From Moniliella sp. 'wahieum' (taxonomy: Eukaryota > Basidiomycota > Moniliellomycetes > Moniliellales > Moniliellaceae), in assembly GCA_003971905.1 (NCBI GenBank), contig RSEE01000001.1:1116001-1180000 (forward strand): a stretch of 64,000 nucleotides of DNA, written 5' to 3'. Under the pieces are notes generated by a model. That model was given only the letters and a program-made list of their open reading frames with translations, ran no database searches and was not told the DNA's origin. Made by a program: the position numbers and the translations under genes. Each line of letters opens with the position of its first letter. The first letter of the stretch is position 1. Below, in pieces: positions 22,579-33,977 of this stretch.

Positions 22579-23803
22579 TCAATCAATAGACCCACTTGGG
22601 GTAGCCGGCGGTCGCTTCCAAAATTTCCAAGGACGGTTACCTCGGTACATATTAGAAGGGGGCGAGCGTTGCCTGGTCAGTGGATTAACACTCCTGTTAA
22701 CAAAGGCCGAGAAACGTGATGAAGAGCCATGCTGTTGAGCGCGGGAACTTGTAACTGGGCCCTTAAAGGGGTCTTCTGCTGCAGGGGCATCCAATGCGAT
22801 CGTAAATGAGTCTGCGGATGAGTTCTTAGGCAATTATCCTCAGATTCCCAAGCAGCGGACGCATCCCCGTCCTTAACTGTGGGATGCTTCACGTCTTCGT
22901 CCAACAGTCCCAGTCCTCTTCTCTCTTCTTCTCATTTTTCTGTCCCGCTTCTTCCTCTTGTTCCTCCTCTTCTCTGGCAGGGCTGCGAGGCACGAGGGTA
23001 TGCTCCGGAAGAGGAGTGGAGGAAACTGGTGCTGGTTGTTCTTGCGAATTCTCTTCCACACCTCCATTCTGGGAAAAGAAACGGAACAGGCGCCAGACAT
23101 ATGCCAGGAGCAATCTCCAAACAAATAGCATAACCTCGGCAAACATGATGCCCGCCTCCTTAGCGTTGCGGGGGGAATTCCAACGTTCCTCTTCGTTCGA
23201 TGAGAAAGGTGTGTACGGGGGCGGAGATTCCTCCTCCTCAATGCCCGGCCAGTAGACGCGAAGTCGGGTGGAATGCACTTTGCTCTTTTTCGGTGGCTTA
23301 TGGAACAACTGACTGAGGGGCAAGGACGGGTCACGTAGACTCGGTGTGTTGAGCGCGATGCTGACCACGTTGAATTTGTGACGATGCGACTCTTCGGCGG
23401 CTCAACGTCATAGGCAAGATGTATGACTGATGGGGAGCAATGGGGCAGGGAGGGGGGGATTATATTAGGGTCTGCTTGGGCAGCAATGACGGAAGTGGGT
23501 GGGGGGCCAACATACCGATTATCCCAAGTGTGTCCCCCGGCGCAATTCGGGCTAAGTTGGGTTTGACAGCGTACCGGTCGGGCTTGGTGACCATCATCTT
23601 GATTGCGACGGGGTGAGGGTGAGGGTTGAATAGCTTCACCACTTGCGTGAGCTCCCGGGTCAATGGGCCTATGTTGAATCGCAGGGGTTATAGTGGGTGC
23701 GAGACCACAACAGGGCTGATGAAAGAGAAGGGGGAGAGGGAAGGAGAGACGTACGAGGGAAAAACAAGGCATGGTGGCTTGGCTTCACTACCTCAATCGA
23801 CAT
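22579..23803 (-). CDS. MSP (VAP-type) domain membrane protein
   Basis: VAP/Scs2 proteins sit in the ER membrane and bind FFAT motifs of lipid-transfer proteins at contact sites. The start is MSIEVVKPSHHALFFP (ATG 23803-23801). An 86-nt intron at 23,669-23,754 joins it to RPLTRELTQVVKLFNP, then VTKPDRYAVKPNLARIAPGD, the core MSP signature. A second intron probably begins with GTATGT near 23,513, followed by VIHLAYDVEPPKS. The rest reads through a Lys/Pro-rich segment, the hydrophobic stretch IMFAEVMLFVWRLLLAYVW (about 23,090-23,145) and Glu-rich sequence. It ends in a basic Ser/Arg/Pro-rich tail finishing PPATPSGSID at 22,579. Ordinary VAPs stop right after the membrane anchor, so the ~150-residue tail is unusual, and part of it could be another gene. 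Confidence 0.8.
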
Positions 23804-23941
23804 GGTGGTGGTGGTTGGTAGTCGGGAACGCGTGGGGTTGCTGGGTTCAAGAATGGCTAAAATGAGCGCAACTCCAGCCGCTGCGGCCAGCGCCGCAGCC
23901 ACGCGGAACTCCGGGACGTCTCCATACTTAGCGCTTTTAAT

Positions 23942-24020
23942 GACAGTCTGAGGATGCTAGAACGTTATATTCTAGCCATACTAGGCTCTGCCTGCACAGG
24001 TTCGAATCCTGTCATTGTCC
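23942..24020 (+). tRNA. Degenerate class II tRNA-like sequence
   Basis: The T arm is perfect (ACAGG-TTCGAAT-CCTGT, box B GGTTCGAATCC) and is followed by TTTCTTTTT, a polymerase III terminator. The acceptor GACAGTC/CATTGTC pairs at six of seven positions. A variable arm AGGC-TCT-GCCT is present. However, the D arm is nearly missing, and the anticodon stem GCTAGAA/TTCTAGC encloses CGTTATA, which lacks T33. It is probably a decayed Leu- or Ser-type tRNA gene, or one damaged by sequence errors. Confidence 0.45.
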
Positions 24021-24142
24021 TTTCTTTTTGAGCATTTCCCATCGTAACCCACCCTTCTAAATTCCTTCGTCGGCTGGTATACGCCTAGACGATACGATCG
24101 CCTAATTGAGATCAAATCCAATGCCTCTTTTCCTCCTCGCAT

Positions 24143-24720
24143 GTTACGGGCGCTCCGGTTATTTCCGGACGCTGAGCCCGCATGTCGTAGACATCTCAGC
24201 CCAACATGCGTCAGTCCGGTTAGACTAGCGAGAGAGCCAGTCGACACCTTATCCTTGCTGCGGATATCCTCCGCGGCCCGCCATGGCCGCATGGTTTTAT
24301 CGGTACGATGCTTTGTGCCTATTGCGTCCAGTCTTGTCAGAACCCTTCCTGTTGCACCCGACTGCGCAGCGTCAGCGCCTTGGGAAGCAAGGGCCGTGCA
24401 TTAGTCTTTACCTTTCTGGGAAGTGCCCCGCATTCTGTCTATACCTGTCATGAGGCACTTGTGGCCTGGTTCCTTCTGCTGTATATAAGCAGCCATGTAT
24501 AAGGCTTGCTAGCTGTGGTCCTTGTCGACCATCCTGTCTATTACCGTTGTGGTCTCCCCGACTACCAGTTCCTCTCTCGCCCTTTCACCTTCTACCACCC
24601 TTACACTTACGAATTTACGACTTACGTCGAGTGCACTGCAAGCCGCGGTTACTCTCATCAGTAGCGCTTACTCTTCTTTAGGACTCTGTCTGTTCCCGCC
24701 AGCTACATCGTACCAAGTGT
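24143..24720 (+). mobile_element. LTR-like retroelement remnant
   Basis: The segment begins TGTTACGG. It has a TATA-like CTGTATATAAGCAGCC near 24,478 followed by a long C/T-rich stretch, and it ends near a TGGTAACGCTGCGAG sequence that could be a tRNA-primer site. This order (U3-like, TATA, pyrimidine-rich U5-like, TGG) resembles one LTR. No second copy with matching ends is in the window, and no gag or pol frame follows. A related degraded piece lies at 2223-2280. Confidence 0.35.
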
Positions 24721-25427
24721 GGTAACGCTGCGAGGAACAGAGTAATTTCGGAGCTCCTGGACCCCTTCAGCTGGTCTAACGACCTACGTACGCGGCTCCT
24801 ACCTCGGAGAGGGTCTGGACTGCGGCCTTTGCACGCAGGCAGCCACCCAAACTAGAGGGTCTCTCTCTCGCCTCTACACCCGCTCGGTTCAACCAGGATC
24901 TGGAGCAGGAACCTAACGTACGAGCCACCGAGTGATCTGTTCAAGGGAGTTTATACCCCTAAACTACAGGGGGGGTCCCACCTCGGGACCCACCCCCATG
25001 TCATCGCATGTCAGTACAACCACAGATATTGGCGAGCGTCCGATTCCCAGAAGAGTAATCAGGCTGGTCAGGGTCCCTCAGTTAAAGCGCCAACATCTCG
25101 ACAAGCGGCCAGCATGCCAGCCAAAAATGGTGATTGGGTTGACTGGGAATTGTGGTTGTTGACGAGAGCATCTGTGAGCGACAAGCACATATCCATCCAT
25201 TTGCTGCTCTTGGCCTACCATCCTTCCCTTCCTGTCCACGCTATAGGACGCCCTCCGACACACCATCCTGATAACAACCGAGGATGGGTAAATGGTGCAG
25301 AGTAAAATAAGTGTGCAGAGGCGTTGGCAACAGCCAAAATTTTCGTGAGCGGGGGTCGTAGATGATTTCCCCAAGGTGGGAGATGATGAGGGGCAAGAAG
25401 CAAGAGAATACAAATGTGGCTGCATCC
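24721..25427. other. Region downstream of the LTR-like remnant
   Basis: There is no recognisable gene. It may be internal sequence of the old retroelement followed by the 3' flank of HSP60. Confidence 0.5.
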
Positions 25428-27152
25428 TTAGAAGCCCATGCCACCCATGCCACCCATCCCACTCATCCCACCAGGCATTCCGCCCGCAGATGCCTTTTCC
25501 ACCGGTGCGTCTACAATGCACGCCTCCGAAGTGGTCAAGAGCGAAGCAACACCCGAAGCGTCTTGAAGCGAGGTGCGGATCACCTTGAGCGGGTCCAGAA
25601 TACCCGCCACCACCATATCCTTGAACTCGGACGTGGCAGCATCGTAGCCATACGCGAAGTCGTCCATATGCGACTCGAGGAGGCGGCCCACAACGACCGA
25701 GCCCTCCTCGCCAGCGTTCTCCACAATCTGCCGAGTGGGCCGGGTAAGCGCAGCCTTGACAATCGATACGCCCAGCTGTTGGTCAAAGTTGGTTGTCTTG
25801 ACCGCAGACAGAGCCTGAGTGGCCTTGAGCAGTGCCGTACCGCCACCAGGCACAATACCCTCTTCTACCCCGCTGCCCGGGTGGCATTCAAGGCATCGTC
25901 GTACCGATCCTTCTTCTCGCTTACCTCCACCTCGGAGGAACCACCAACCTTGATTACTGCCACACCGCCCGACAGCTTGGCCAGACGCTCTTGTAGCTTG
26001 GACTTGTCATAGTCAGAGCTGGCCTCCTGGATGGCAGAGCGGATCTGCTCGGCGCGATGGGCCAGCGCATCCTTGTCCCCAGCGCCATCTAGGAAAATTG
26101 TGTCCTCCTTGGAAACGGTAATCGAGCCAGCCTGGCCGAGCATGGCGGGCGGGCGCGCTCCAACTTGATGTCCAGCTCATCTGAGAAGACAGTGCCACCA
26201 GTGAGGATGGCTAGGTCACCCGAATCGACTTGCGGTTGTCACCAAAGCCAGGCGCCTTGACAGCACAAACCGCAGCTGGCCGCGCAACTTGTTGAGCACG
26301 CACGCCGCAAGCGCTTCCCCATCCACGTCCTCCGCCACAATCAAGAGGGGACGACGCAACTGTGCCGATGCTTCGAGTGCAGGCATGATGTCCGCCAAAG
26401 CCGAAATCTTGTTCTCCGAGAACAGAATCAGGGGCTTGTCCAGCTCCACCTTCTGCGTCTTGACGTCGGTGATAAAGTAAGGGGAAATATAGCCGCGGTC
26501 AAAGCGCATGCCTTCCGTAATGTCAATCTCATCCTCCAGGGTACGCCCCTCCTTGACAGTAATCACGCCTTCCTTACCCACCTTCTCCATCGCCGCAGCA
26601 ATCAGCTCGCCCACATGCTTGTCCCCATTGGCCGAGATGGTGGCGACCTGGGCAATCTCCTCGGACGTCGTGACGGGCTTCTTGTGAGCTTCCAAAAACT
26701 TGATGACGGCCTCCACCGCAGCCTGCGTACCACGCCGAAGGTCCATTGGGTTGCATCCCGCCGCCACATTCTTGACGCCTTCGGCATAGATCGCTCGAGC
26801 CAACACGGTAGCGGCAGTGGTGCCATCGCCAGCAGCCTCGTTGGTCTTGCTGGCTACGTCCTGCACCAATCTGGCGCCCAGGTTTTCAAACTTGTCCTTC
26901 AGCTCAATGGCCTTGGCTACGGTTACGCCGTTTTGGTAATCTTGGGGCCGCCAAACGGCTGCTCGATAATCACGTTGCGGCCCTTGGGGCCCATGGTGAC
27001 GCTGACTGCGTCAGCAAGCAGATTGACGCCCTGAAGCATCGCTGCGCGGCCAGGATTGCTGAAGAGCACATCCTTGTGCGGGCAAGGGGGGACGTGCTGA
27101 AGGCGCGCACGCCGCGCAGAGGAACCTTGGCAGCCGTGCGCAGGAGGGACAT
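25428..27152 (-). CDS. HSP60: Mitochondrial chaperonin Hsp60
   Basis: Hsp60 is the GroEL-type matrix chaperonin that folds imported proteins with Hsp10. The start [20 protein letters not shown] is a typical presequence. Conserved segments follow: [56 protein letters not shown] (nucleotide-binding), [50 protein letters not shown] and [10 protein letters not shown]. The end is the Gly/Met tail [14 protein letters not shown]. Length is about 575 residues, normal for the family. The frame changes near 27,085, 26,935, 26,255, 26,215, 26,150 and 25,860; most are one-base losses (for example AAAA before the NGVTV position). No intron was needed. It is divergently arranged with HSP10, with 539 bp between the two start codons. 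Confidence 0.96.
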
Positions 27153-27691
27153 GGCAACGTGGTGGAGAAAAGGGCAGAGAAGCCAGTGCGGTATGGGTGG
27201 AATATGCAAGCCAGAGTGGCTGAAGGGCCGTCGTCTGCAACAGCCCCGTGCAGGTGGCGGACCGTAGCGGAAGCGGAACGGGCGAGCGCCAGAGGGAGAG
27301 AGATGGCCCGTGCGGGGCAGGGCGGCTGAGTCTGAGCTGAGCCAGCCTGTGCGCTCGCCCAGCCCCAACAGCAAACGCCATGTCGACGGCCGCCGAAAAC
27401 AACCGAACGCGCCGATTCTTGGCCTTCGTCTCGAAATGGATGTCCCTAGTGCCTCCCACTCACGTAGGCCATCGCTGGCATGGGGCGCAATGCATAATGG
27501 GGGAAGAGCAGTAGCCTTCGGTGTGGAAACACGAAATATTCAATCACCCATCATCGCACATGCCTCATGCCTCGCAACCAATTTCATAATTGCCAGAACC
27601 TTGCCGTCCGTTGTTCGGCGTGCTTCCCTTCCCTCCTCGCCCCTTCCCCGGTTGTGTTGTCTCGTCCCACCACCTCCAGCACTCCTTCGCC
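27153..27691. promoter_or_regulatory. Shared HSP60/HSP10 divergent promoter region
   Basis: This 539-bp interval lies between the start codons of two divergent genes whose products work as one machine. It should contain both promoters. I looked for regularly spaced GAA/TTC heat-shock elements and found only loose, badly spaced units (for example around 27,415-27,440 and 27,525-27,540), so I do not call one. Confidence 0.6.
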
Positions 27692-28083
27692 ATGCCTCCA
27701 CGATCAAATCAGTCAAGAACATTGTTCCCCTGCTCGACCGCGTGTTGGTGCAGCGTTTCAAGCCCGAAACCAAGACCGCTTCGGGGCTGTTCCTCCCAGT
27801 TCTGCCACCCAATCTCCTCTCCCCGAGGCTCATGTTCTCGCCGCCGGTCCTGGTGCAGTCACGGCTGAGGGCAAGCTGATCCCTGTTAGCGTCAAGGCTG
27901 GTGACAAGGTCCTCCTCCCTGGCTGGGGCGGCAGCTCCATCAAGGTGGGCGACGAGGTACGTCTTCCCGGTCCGGCCGGGTCCTGCGTGCGTCCAGTTGT
28001 GGTTCTGACCCTCTGTCTTTTGGCTATCGCAGGAGTTCCTCCTTATCAAGGACAGCGAGATCCTTGCCAAGCTCAACGAGTAA
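27692..28083 (+). CDS. HSP10: Mitochondrial co-chaperonin Hsp10
   Basis: Hsp10 is the GroES-type lid of Hsp60. Conserved segments are KSVKNIVPLLDRVLVQRF, TASGLFLP, VLAAGPGAVTAEGKLIPVSV, GDKVLLPGWGG and, after the intron, EFLLIKDSEILAKLNE and TAA. The intron is 27,957-28,032 (76 nt, GTACGT...CGCAG). A base is missing right after the ATG (context CGCCATGCCTCC), so the start codon is out of frame with STIKSVKN. A second single-base loss is near 27,797. Total length is about 105 residues, as expected. Confidence 0.95.
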
Positions 28084-28246
28084 TGCACATTCTGAAATTC
28101 GTCATTCTGATTTTACTCTGGGGGTCGGCCATTCGTTCCACCTCTGTTCTACCGCACCACTCCCTCATCCCACGGCCTTGGTTGGGGCCGTGGCCAATCG
28201 ACACGTTAAAACCATATCTACTGTACGCAATGTATTGAACGAGAAG

Positions 28247-28840
28247 CTAGAGCAACTTGAGGTGTCGTGTGATGGCATCCACTTGGGAGACAGGTGCCGG
28301 TCCAATCGCCAGCACCGTGCGGGACCCCGGCGTGACCTGGGTGCGGCCAGCATCTTGAATGGCCTTGGCCGAAATGCCCTGGGCCCGGGCATTTCATCAC
28401 TTGGTCAAACACTTCTTCCGATGGGGCCTTGACCACGACCTTGGCCTGACCCCGCCTCTCCCATTGACGGAGAAGGTCGGGTTGTTTGGCCAGCATGTAT
28501 TTGTACGCGGCCAAAGTCGCGTGGCCACACTGGGCGGCAATTTTGCCTTTGTCCATCTTGAGGTCTTGCCTGACCACTAGGACTAGCTTGCACTCTCCTT
28601 GGTTCGAGGTGTGTTGAGATTCTTCTCGCCTTCCTCCTCATCGGAAGTGTAGTCACTGTCGTCACTATCGTTGGAGTGGCCTCGGCTGGAAAAAGGGTAG
28701 CCCATTCCAAGGTAAAAGCCAATTACCAGTGACGACACTCCAACCGCGAGAAGTGTCGGGGCTGAGAGGGAGTCAGTGGTGTGCTTGGCAAGGGAGACGG
28801 GCAAAGACGTACCACTTGCCCAGGAGGGGTTGGCGCTCAT
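28247..28840 (-). CDS. PTH2: Peptidyl-tRNA hydrolase 2 (Pth2/Bit1 family)
   Basis: Pth2 hydrolyses peptidyl-tRNA released from stalled ribosomes. The start MSANPSWAS (28840) is joined by a 51-nt intron (28,762-28,812, GTACGT...CTCAG, branch CTGAC) to [20 protein letters not shown], a membrane anchor as in animal and other fungal Pth2. An acidic Ser/Asp/Glu linker follows. The catalytic domain has [20 protein letters not shown], with the conserved K, Q, C and H. It continues with [29 protein letters not shown] and ends ITRHLKLL. Frame changes lie near 28,590 and 28,385. Family assignment is certain. Confidence 0.95.
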
Positions 28841-29495
28841 GCTGATGTGCGCGACGTTGCCGCGGGCGGTGAGAGCAGATTGTCGCTTAAAGGACGACCA
28901 AGAAAAGTTGGGTTCCGCCGAGTACCGACGTTGCACATATCGCTGATTCCGCCGTGCTGGGGGCACCATCATGCATCACACATCACATGGCCATTGCGCT
29001 CATCCATGTCATCATCTATCAGCATCATCCATCATGCTCCGGCTGCTAGCTTGGCCCCGGCAGCAGCAGTGAGAGGTTGGGTTTTGGCTTGTCATATCGT
29101 CAGGTTGCTGTGTTACTGATGTACATCGACTGCGAGGAGAAAGCCGGGCTCCCAATTGTACTCCAAGGAGAATGGGAGTCCTGCACGAGCATCATGTGTA
29201 TGAGCCAACACACAGAGCCTCTTGTGTAAGGCACGCCTACCTATATAGCCACAATCCCGCAACACAATGTCCATTACTACGTGTGCGGTGTGCTGGCCGT
29301 CAAATCCTTTTGATGCCCCTGGCGCGCACAGGTTATTTGGGATGATTGTGTTATCCCGGCAGGAAGGAAAAGCCGAATAGTTCTGCCACAATAGTAACAG
29401 TGACGCCAAAGGATATGCGGGTACACACAAAAAGGGTGAGCCACCGCCAATAACGGACCAGCAAAAGCACAGATGCGACAAACAACCGTAGTACG
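28841..29495. other. Intergenic, nothing recognised
   Basis: Spacer between PTH2 and the end of VIP1. It contains an ATCA/CATC-rich stretch near 28,965-29,035. The open frames across 29,113-29,499 have no motif. Confidence 0.6.
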
Positions 29496-32400
29496 TCACG
29501 CAAAATGGAAGAAGGGGAGAAGCAAATAGTCAAGGGGAGAATTTAGGGGATGAGATGGGTGGTGACATAGCGCATCCGAGAGATTAGTCCCATCCGTGGC
29601 GTCCGTCTGGTCTGTCGTTTCAGTGTCGTCCGAGTTACGGCGGGAGCGTTTGTGTTGCTGAATCCGCACATAGAGCAATTGGGCGTCTTGTTCTTGTGCA
29701 CCAAAATAGACAGTGTCGCCTTCAATTTGTCCCCTGTCTGTTGGACCCAAATCGTCCACGCGCAGCGTATGCGCAGCAAGCTTAGCAATCGCCTCGTCGT
29801 AGTCCATGTGCTTGGTGAGCGCGCGTCGGGGAAGGGGGGCCAACGCATGTCGAGCATCGAGGTTGATCGAAAGGATATTGTCGCTGTGAGCACCCTCTGA
29901 GACAGTGATAACCATTGACCTTTCTGTCGCTTTTCTGCTGAACGCATCGAGCTCATCGATTCCATACCAGAGGCCGAGGAGGGGACTTTTTGCAGCCGCA
30001 AGAAGAGAAGAGAGAGAGGCCCTCCGGTTGTGCCCCAAGTAAGGCGTGGTGACGGGGGGTGAATTGCTGCTCTCACCGCAACGTTCGGAACTATTACACA
30101 GCAGTGGTCCTGATAGGCGTCGTGCCTCGCACGCCAAACTGTTACCGCCCAATGACGACGCAGCAGAGCGGCGGTTGCCGCCTCGAGTCAGGCACTGGCA
30201 CGGGCAACGTCTCCGGAACAGAGATTAGGAACCCGTTCGTACACCTCAAAGGTGATGGAGGAAAAGTAGTCGAGGGTGGAGTGCGCGGCATAACAATTGG
30301 CAGGTCCGAGGTGTAGATCAAATTGAGCAGGGTATGCATGTGGCTTTCTTTGGTAAAGTACAAACAGCCATTCCTTGATTGGTCTCCACCCCCTCAGCGC
30401 CACGAAAGTCAGAGATAATGTTGTTAAGGAGCGGCATTGACGTCAACAGCCCAATCTGCTCCTTCTCCATGAAGGTCATGCCATACTCGCGCGACAAACA
30501 TAGTTGTATAACCCCAATGTCTTGTAGTACAACTCAAATAATGCCTTGAGGCCCCTGCAATGCCTCCGTGGTTGCTTGTGCTTGTTATCCAACATCGTCC
30601 TGCCACCTCTCTTGCTGTTCGAGACCGGGCTCGTCCCCGTCAGACGCTGCCCGATCCGGCTCACCTTGGACGTAATCGAATCAATGGCAGCTCCTTCTCC
30701 TGTTGACACGGATACCTCAACCTCGGGATCGGCGAAGATCCTCTCAAGAAAGGTACGGTTGTGCAGCCCATCATGGTCAGCATGTCGTACAGTTCCGATA
30801 CACGCGATGGATCATGAGGGTCATTTTCATAATCATTGAAAAGCTTCTCCCAACGCTCACGGAAAAGAGCAGGCGTCTCATGCGTACACCACCGACGCTG
30901 AATAGTATTCACATCCAACCGTGCATAGTTGGCTGCCATTGTCTTGCGGAGATGTCGCAGGAGAGCAACCAATTGTAAACCCAGTTCCCTAGGGGGAGAC
31001 AATCGTCCGGCCAGTCGTCGGGAGCGGGCTGGTCGGGACGAAGAGCGGACTTAAGCCGTTTCTTGACTTTGTCCATCAGGTCTTTGGCTGCATTGCTATC
31101 GTCCAGCAAGTCCTTTCGTACCATCATATGAATCGGATCGGCACTTTGGAGCGGCTCACCGTTGAAACCATTGTAGACCACCCTGCTCCTCGTGGACTAG
31201 GACTGTACGTCGGTTTGCCCGCATTGTGTTCTCCCCAGCAAGGCCGCAGTAAACGTCTCGGCACTTGCCGCTACTCGCGTTCGGACGAAGTGTAGACCTA
31301 TAGATCCAGTCAGTGGTCAATAGGACTCAACGCAGGCAGAAGGGCGTCCGTGCAGTTGCGCAACGTGGATGAATTCATCAATAGCAAATCGCGGCGCATG
31401 TTGAGCCCGTACTCTTTAGCCTGGTGCCGCGCAGCATGGGAGAACTCGCCACCCCACTTGATCACGAGGGTCATTTTCTCTAGTTCATCTGTCTCCTTGT
31501 TGAATGACGGCTTCATTTGAATCTTGGTCCCAGTAGCATCCTTCTTCCGCTGAATCACGTCCATAATTAGTGATAAGTCCTCCTTAGCACCCGGATGGGC
31601 GGCAGTCTCCCGTGCGGCCTCGATACCATCTCAAATTGGAACGGAGAATGATTTCCTCCTCTTTTGTCCGTGCAAGAGACGGATCATCGGCGCAGTCCAA
31701 TTATCGATGACCTTAAAGGTGCGCTTGAGCTTCTGCTTAGGAGTTCGGTCGCCATGCCGCAATACAGTCACATTAGACCGCAGTTTCCACCCTGGCTGCT
31801 CGCCCGAGATCATCGAGCTGGCCAGGTCTGGGCCGAAGGAAGGGGCGTCATGGTTAGCCCTGCGGCAATTGCCGCAGGCCGCACGCATGTGCTGTCCTTT
31901 GCTCGAGGTAATGCGGAGGAATTTGGATATGATCTCAGCAGCACGATCATAGTAGTAATCGTTACCTTTGACGAAAGACCAGCCGTTGACATCAATCACG
32001 TAGCTTTTCTTACCCACCCGCAACATATCAAATCCACACACATTCTGTTTGAACGCACGGCTAATCGTGGTGGCCATCTGTTTTTCAGCATTGTGAGTTG
32101 GGTAATGTACCGGATCTCCTTGCCCTCGGGTTGCGTTTCACTAGTCCATCCACACCGGCGACTTGCGCGTCTCGGCATGAACAAATTGGGATCCAAACGT
32201 GTAAACCTTGATGTCCTCCGCATTGTCCACGTCCATAACTCCTCGTAAATGTAGGACCCAGACTGACGCGGATGAACAAGGTTGGATCATACTCAGACGA
32301 CTTGTTGCCCACTTTGCGGAAGAGCCGCCTTCCCCCACCGCCTTGAGATTTAGGTAGGTAGATATGAATGTTGTGGTCTTCACCGCTAACTGGCTTCTCG

Positions 32401-32997
32401 AGAAACGGCTTGCGAATCTCCCGGCGATGCACGCCTTCGCCCACAACCACACGTCTTCGTCATCCTCTTGATATAGGCCACTTGAGGCGGCAGGTTTCTG
32501 CGTTTGTCAACCGGAATTCCAATCGTGCTCTGCAGATGGGTTGCGACGTGTGGTCAAGGTTGTTGTACGGACCCCCATCGCGAGAGGCTTCGAGACGGAA
32601 GGGTGTGGGGACCCCTACGGCATCGAGAATGGCAACACTAGACGGCGGTCCCACAGTACCTTTTGGAGATACAGGTCATTGATGAGAACGGTTTGCGCAG
32701 GTCGGCATAGGCAATGGCCTTATCCAGGGGGAAGCCTGCCGAAAAGAAGGAGATGAGCACGTCGACAACAGGCCAGGCAGTGGGTGGCTCGTCAACCAAG
32801 ACCTTGTCGCCAAAGGTGATGATTTGGACGGTGAGTTCCTTGTTGGCGAGGAGACGGTTGAGAATGCTCTGCATGGGCTTGGACCGCGCCTTGCGGTCCA
32901 TGGCGGCAATGCCCAGCAGAATGGCACGCCCCATGGCATGCAATGAGCGACGGGGGTTGGTCGAAGCGTAATGGTGGTGTGATGGTGTAAAGCCCAT
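29496..32997 (-). CDS. VIP1: Inositol hexakisphosphate/diphosphoinositol-pentakisphosphate kinase (Vip1/Asp1/PPIP5K)
   Basis: A bifunctional enzyme that makes and degrades inositol pyrophosphates controlling phosphate, cytoskeleton and cell-cycle signalling. The N-terminal ATP-grasp kinase reads [123 protein letters not shown] and [20 protein letters not shown]. The C-terminal histidine-phosphatase domain opens with [19 protein letters not shown] and continues with [32 protein letters not shown] and [20 protein letters not shown]. It ends around [11 protein letters not shown]. At least nine frame changes occur. The true start may lie up to ~220 bases further upstream, since coding-like sequence continues, and the last ~100 codons are uncertain. 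Confidence 0.93.
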
Positions 32998-33977
32998 GGC
33001 GGTCGTGCGCGTCTTCTGGACTGACGGCCGCGTCAGGCCAGGCCTCAGACCCCACGCCAGGAGTCCACTGGTATGGATCCTCCTGTCCTCCGCCTGCGCC
33101 GCTCCCGTACACGTGCGTACACGGCTGAATGAATGAATTTTGAATCAAGCTTCGGGCTTGAGGAGGCTTGAAGCTTAACGCTTGACGGGCCGCGCAGCAG
33201 CCGACCACATAGTGAACTTTCAAGCTGGCTTGGGCCCTCTACTTAATCCTTACATCAGCACCCCCGCGTTTGCACGGTCCCATTGGTCTTGGCTCTCTCG
33301 GGAGGACTGGTGCAGCCCACTACCCTCTGTCTCCGCTCTGATCTCAGATCTTCTTCTCTCGCGTATGCCGCACCGCCTGTCCCCTGCAGCCTCAAACTAA
33401 TCAGGATGCGTTTTCATCGCCCTTGTTGAACCACGGAGAGAGTATCCCATTGCATCCCTGTATATACTTCCGCCTCCTGCATCTGCCAAAAATCATGAGA
33501 AAATCACTTCGCTGTTTTGTGCATGATGGCCCCATTGGTCGGGGCAGGCAAGGTGCTGATGTTATTGAGGGGCCAAACATCCATAAGCTCGTTGTGGTGT
33601 GGCTAATGCTTAGCGCTTATGGGTATTAGTGCAGTCTTCCCCCCACTGCTATCTGTATGTGGCGCTGTCCATGAGTGGCACTATATACAAAAGCGCCTCA
33701 GCGTCTGAGCCCCTGAGAACAAAGAGCCTGCAGATGAGCCCCTAGGCATCATGCATTGCCCTACGGATGACTGCGAGTGCGGGGCTCTTGATATCGTCTG
33801 CCGCTCATGCATATCAAGGTTGAGTTTACGTTCAACGCCGATATACGGTCTCGCACGTTGGTCCACCGAGATGCGGTGACATTGTGAATAACGTGTGTGT
33901 AAAACCGCCCCACTGCAGCCACCTCCCCACCACCACCTCCCTCCCATCTTCCCTCCCCATCGTCCTACACCAGCACC
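32998..33977. other. Intergenic between divergent VIP1 and cytochrome b5-like gene
   Basis: The first ~220 bases may encode the N-terminal extension of VIP1. The rest shows no gene. A cluster of AAGCTT/GCTTGA elements lies at 33,148-33,185. Confidence 0.5.

Noticed and set aside
23942-24020. A UAA-suppressor tRNA, since the loop centre reads TTA.
   Set aside because: T33 is missing and the D arm is absent. The stop codons used in the window are ordinary, so suppression is not supported.
27153-27691. Heat-shock elements in the HSP60/HSP10 promoter.
   Set aside because: GAA/TTC units occur but not at the 5-bp phased spacing needed for a heat-shock element.
29113-29499. A hydrophobic minus-strand frame of 128 codons as a membrane protein.
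   Set aside because: No start context, no motif, and composition matches non-coding A/T-rich flank.
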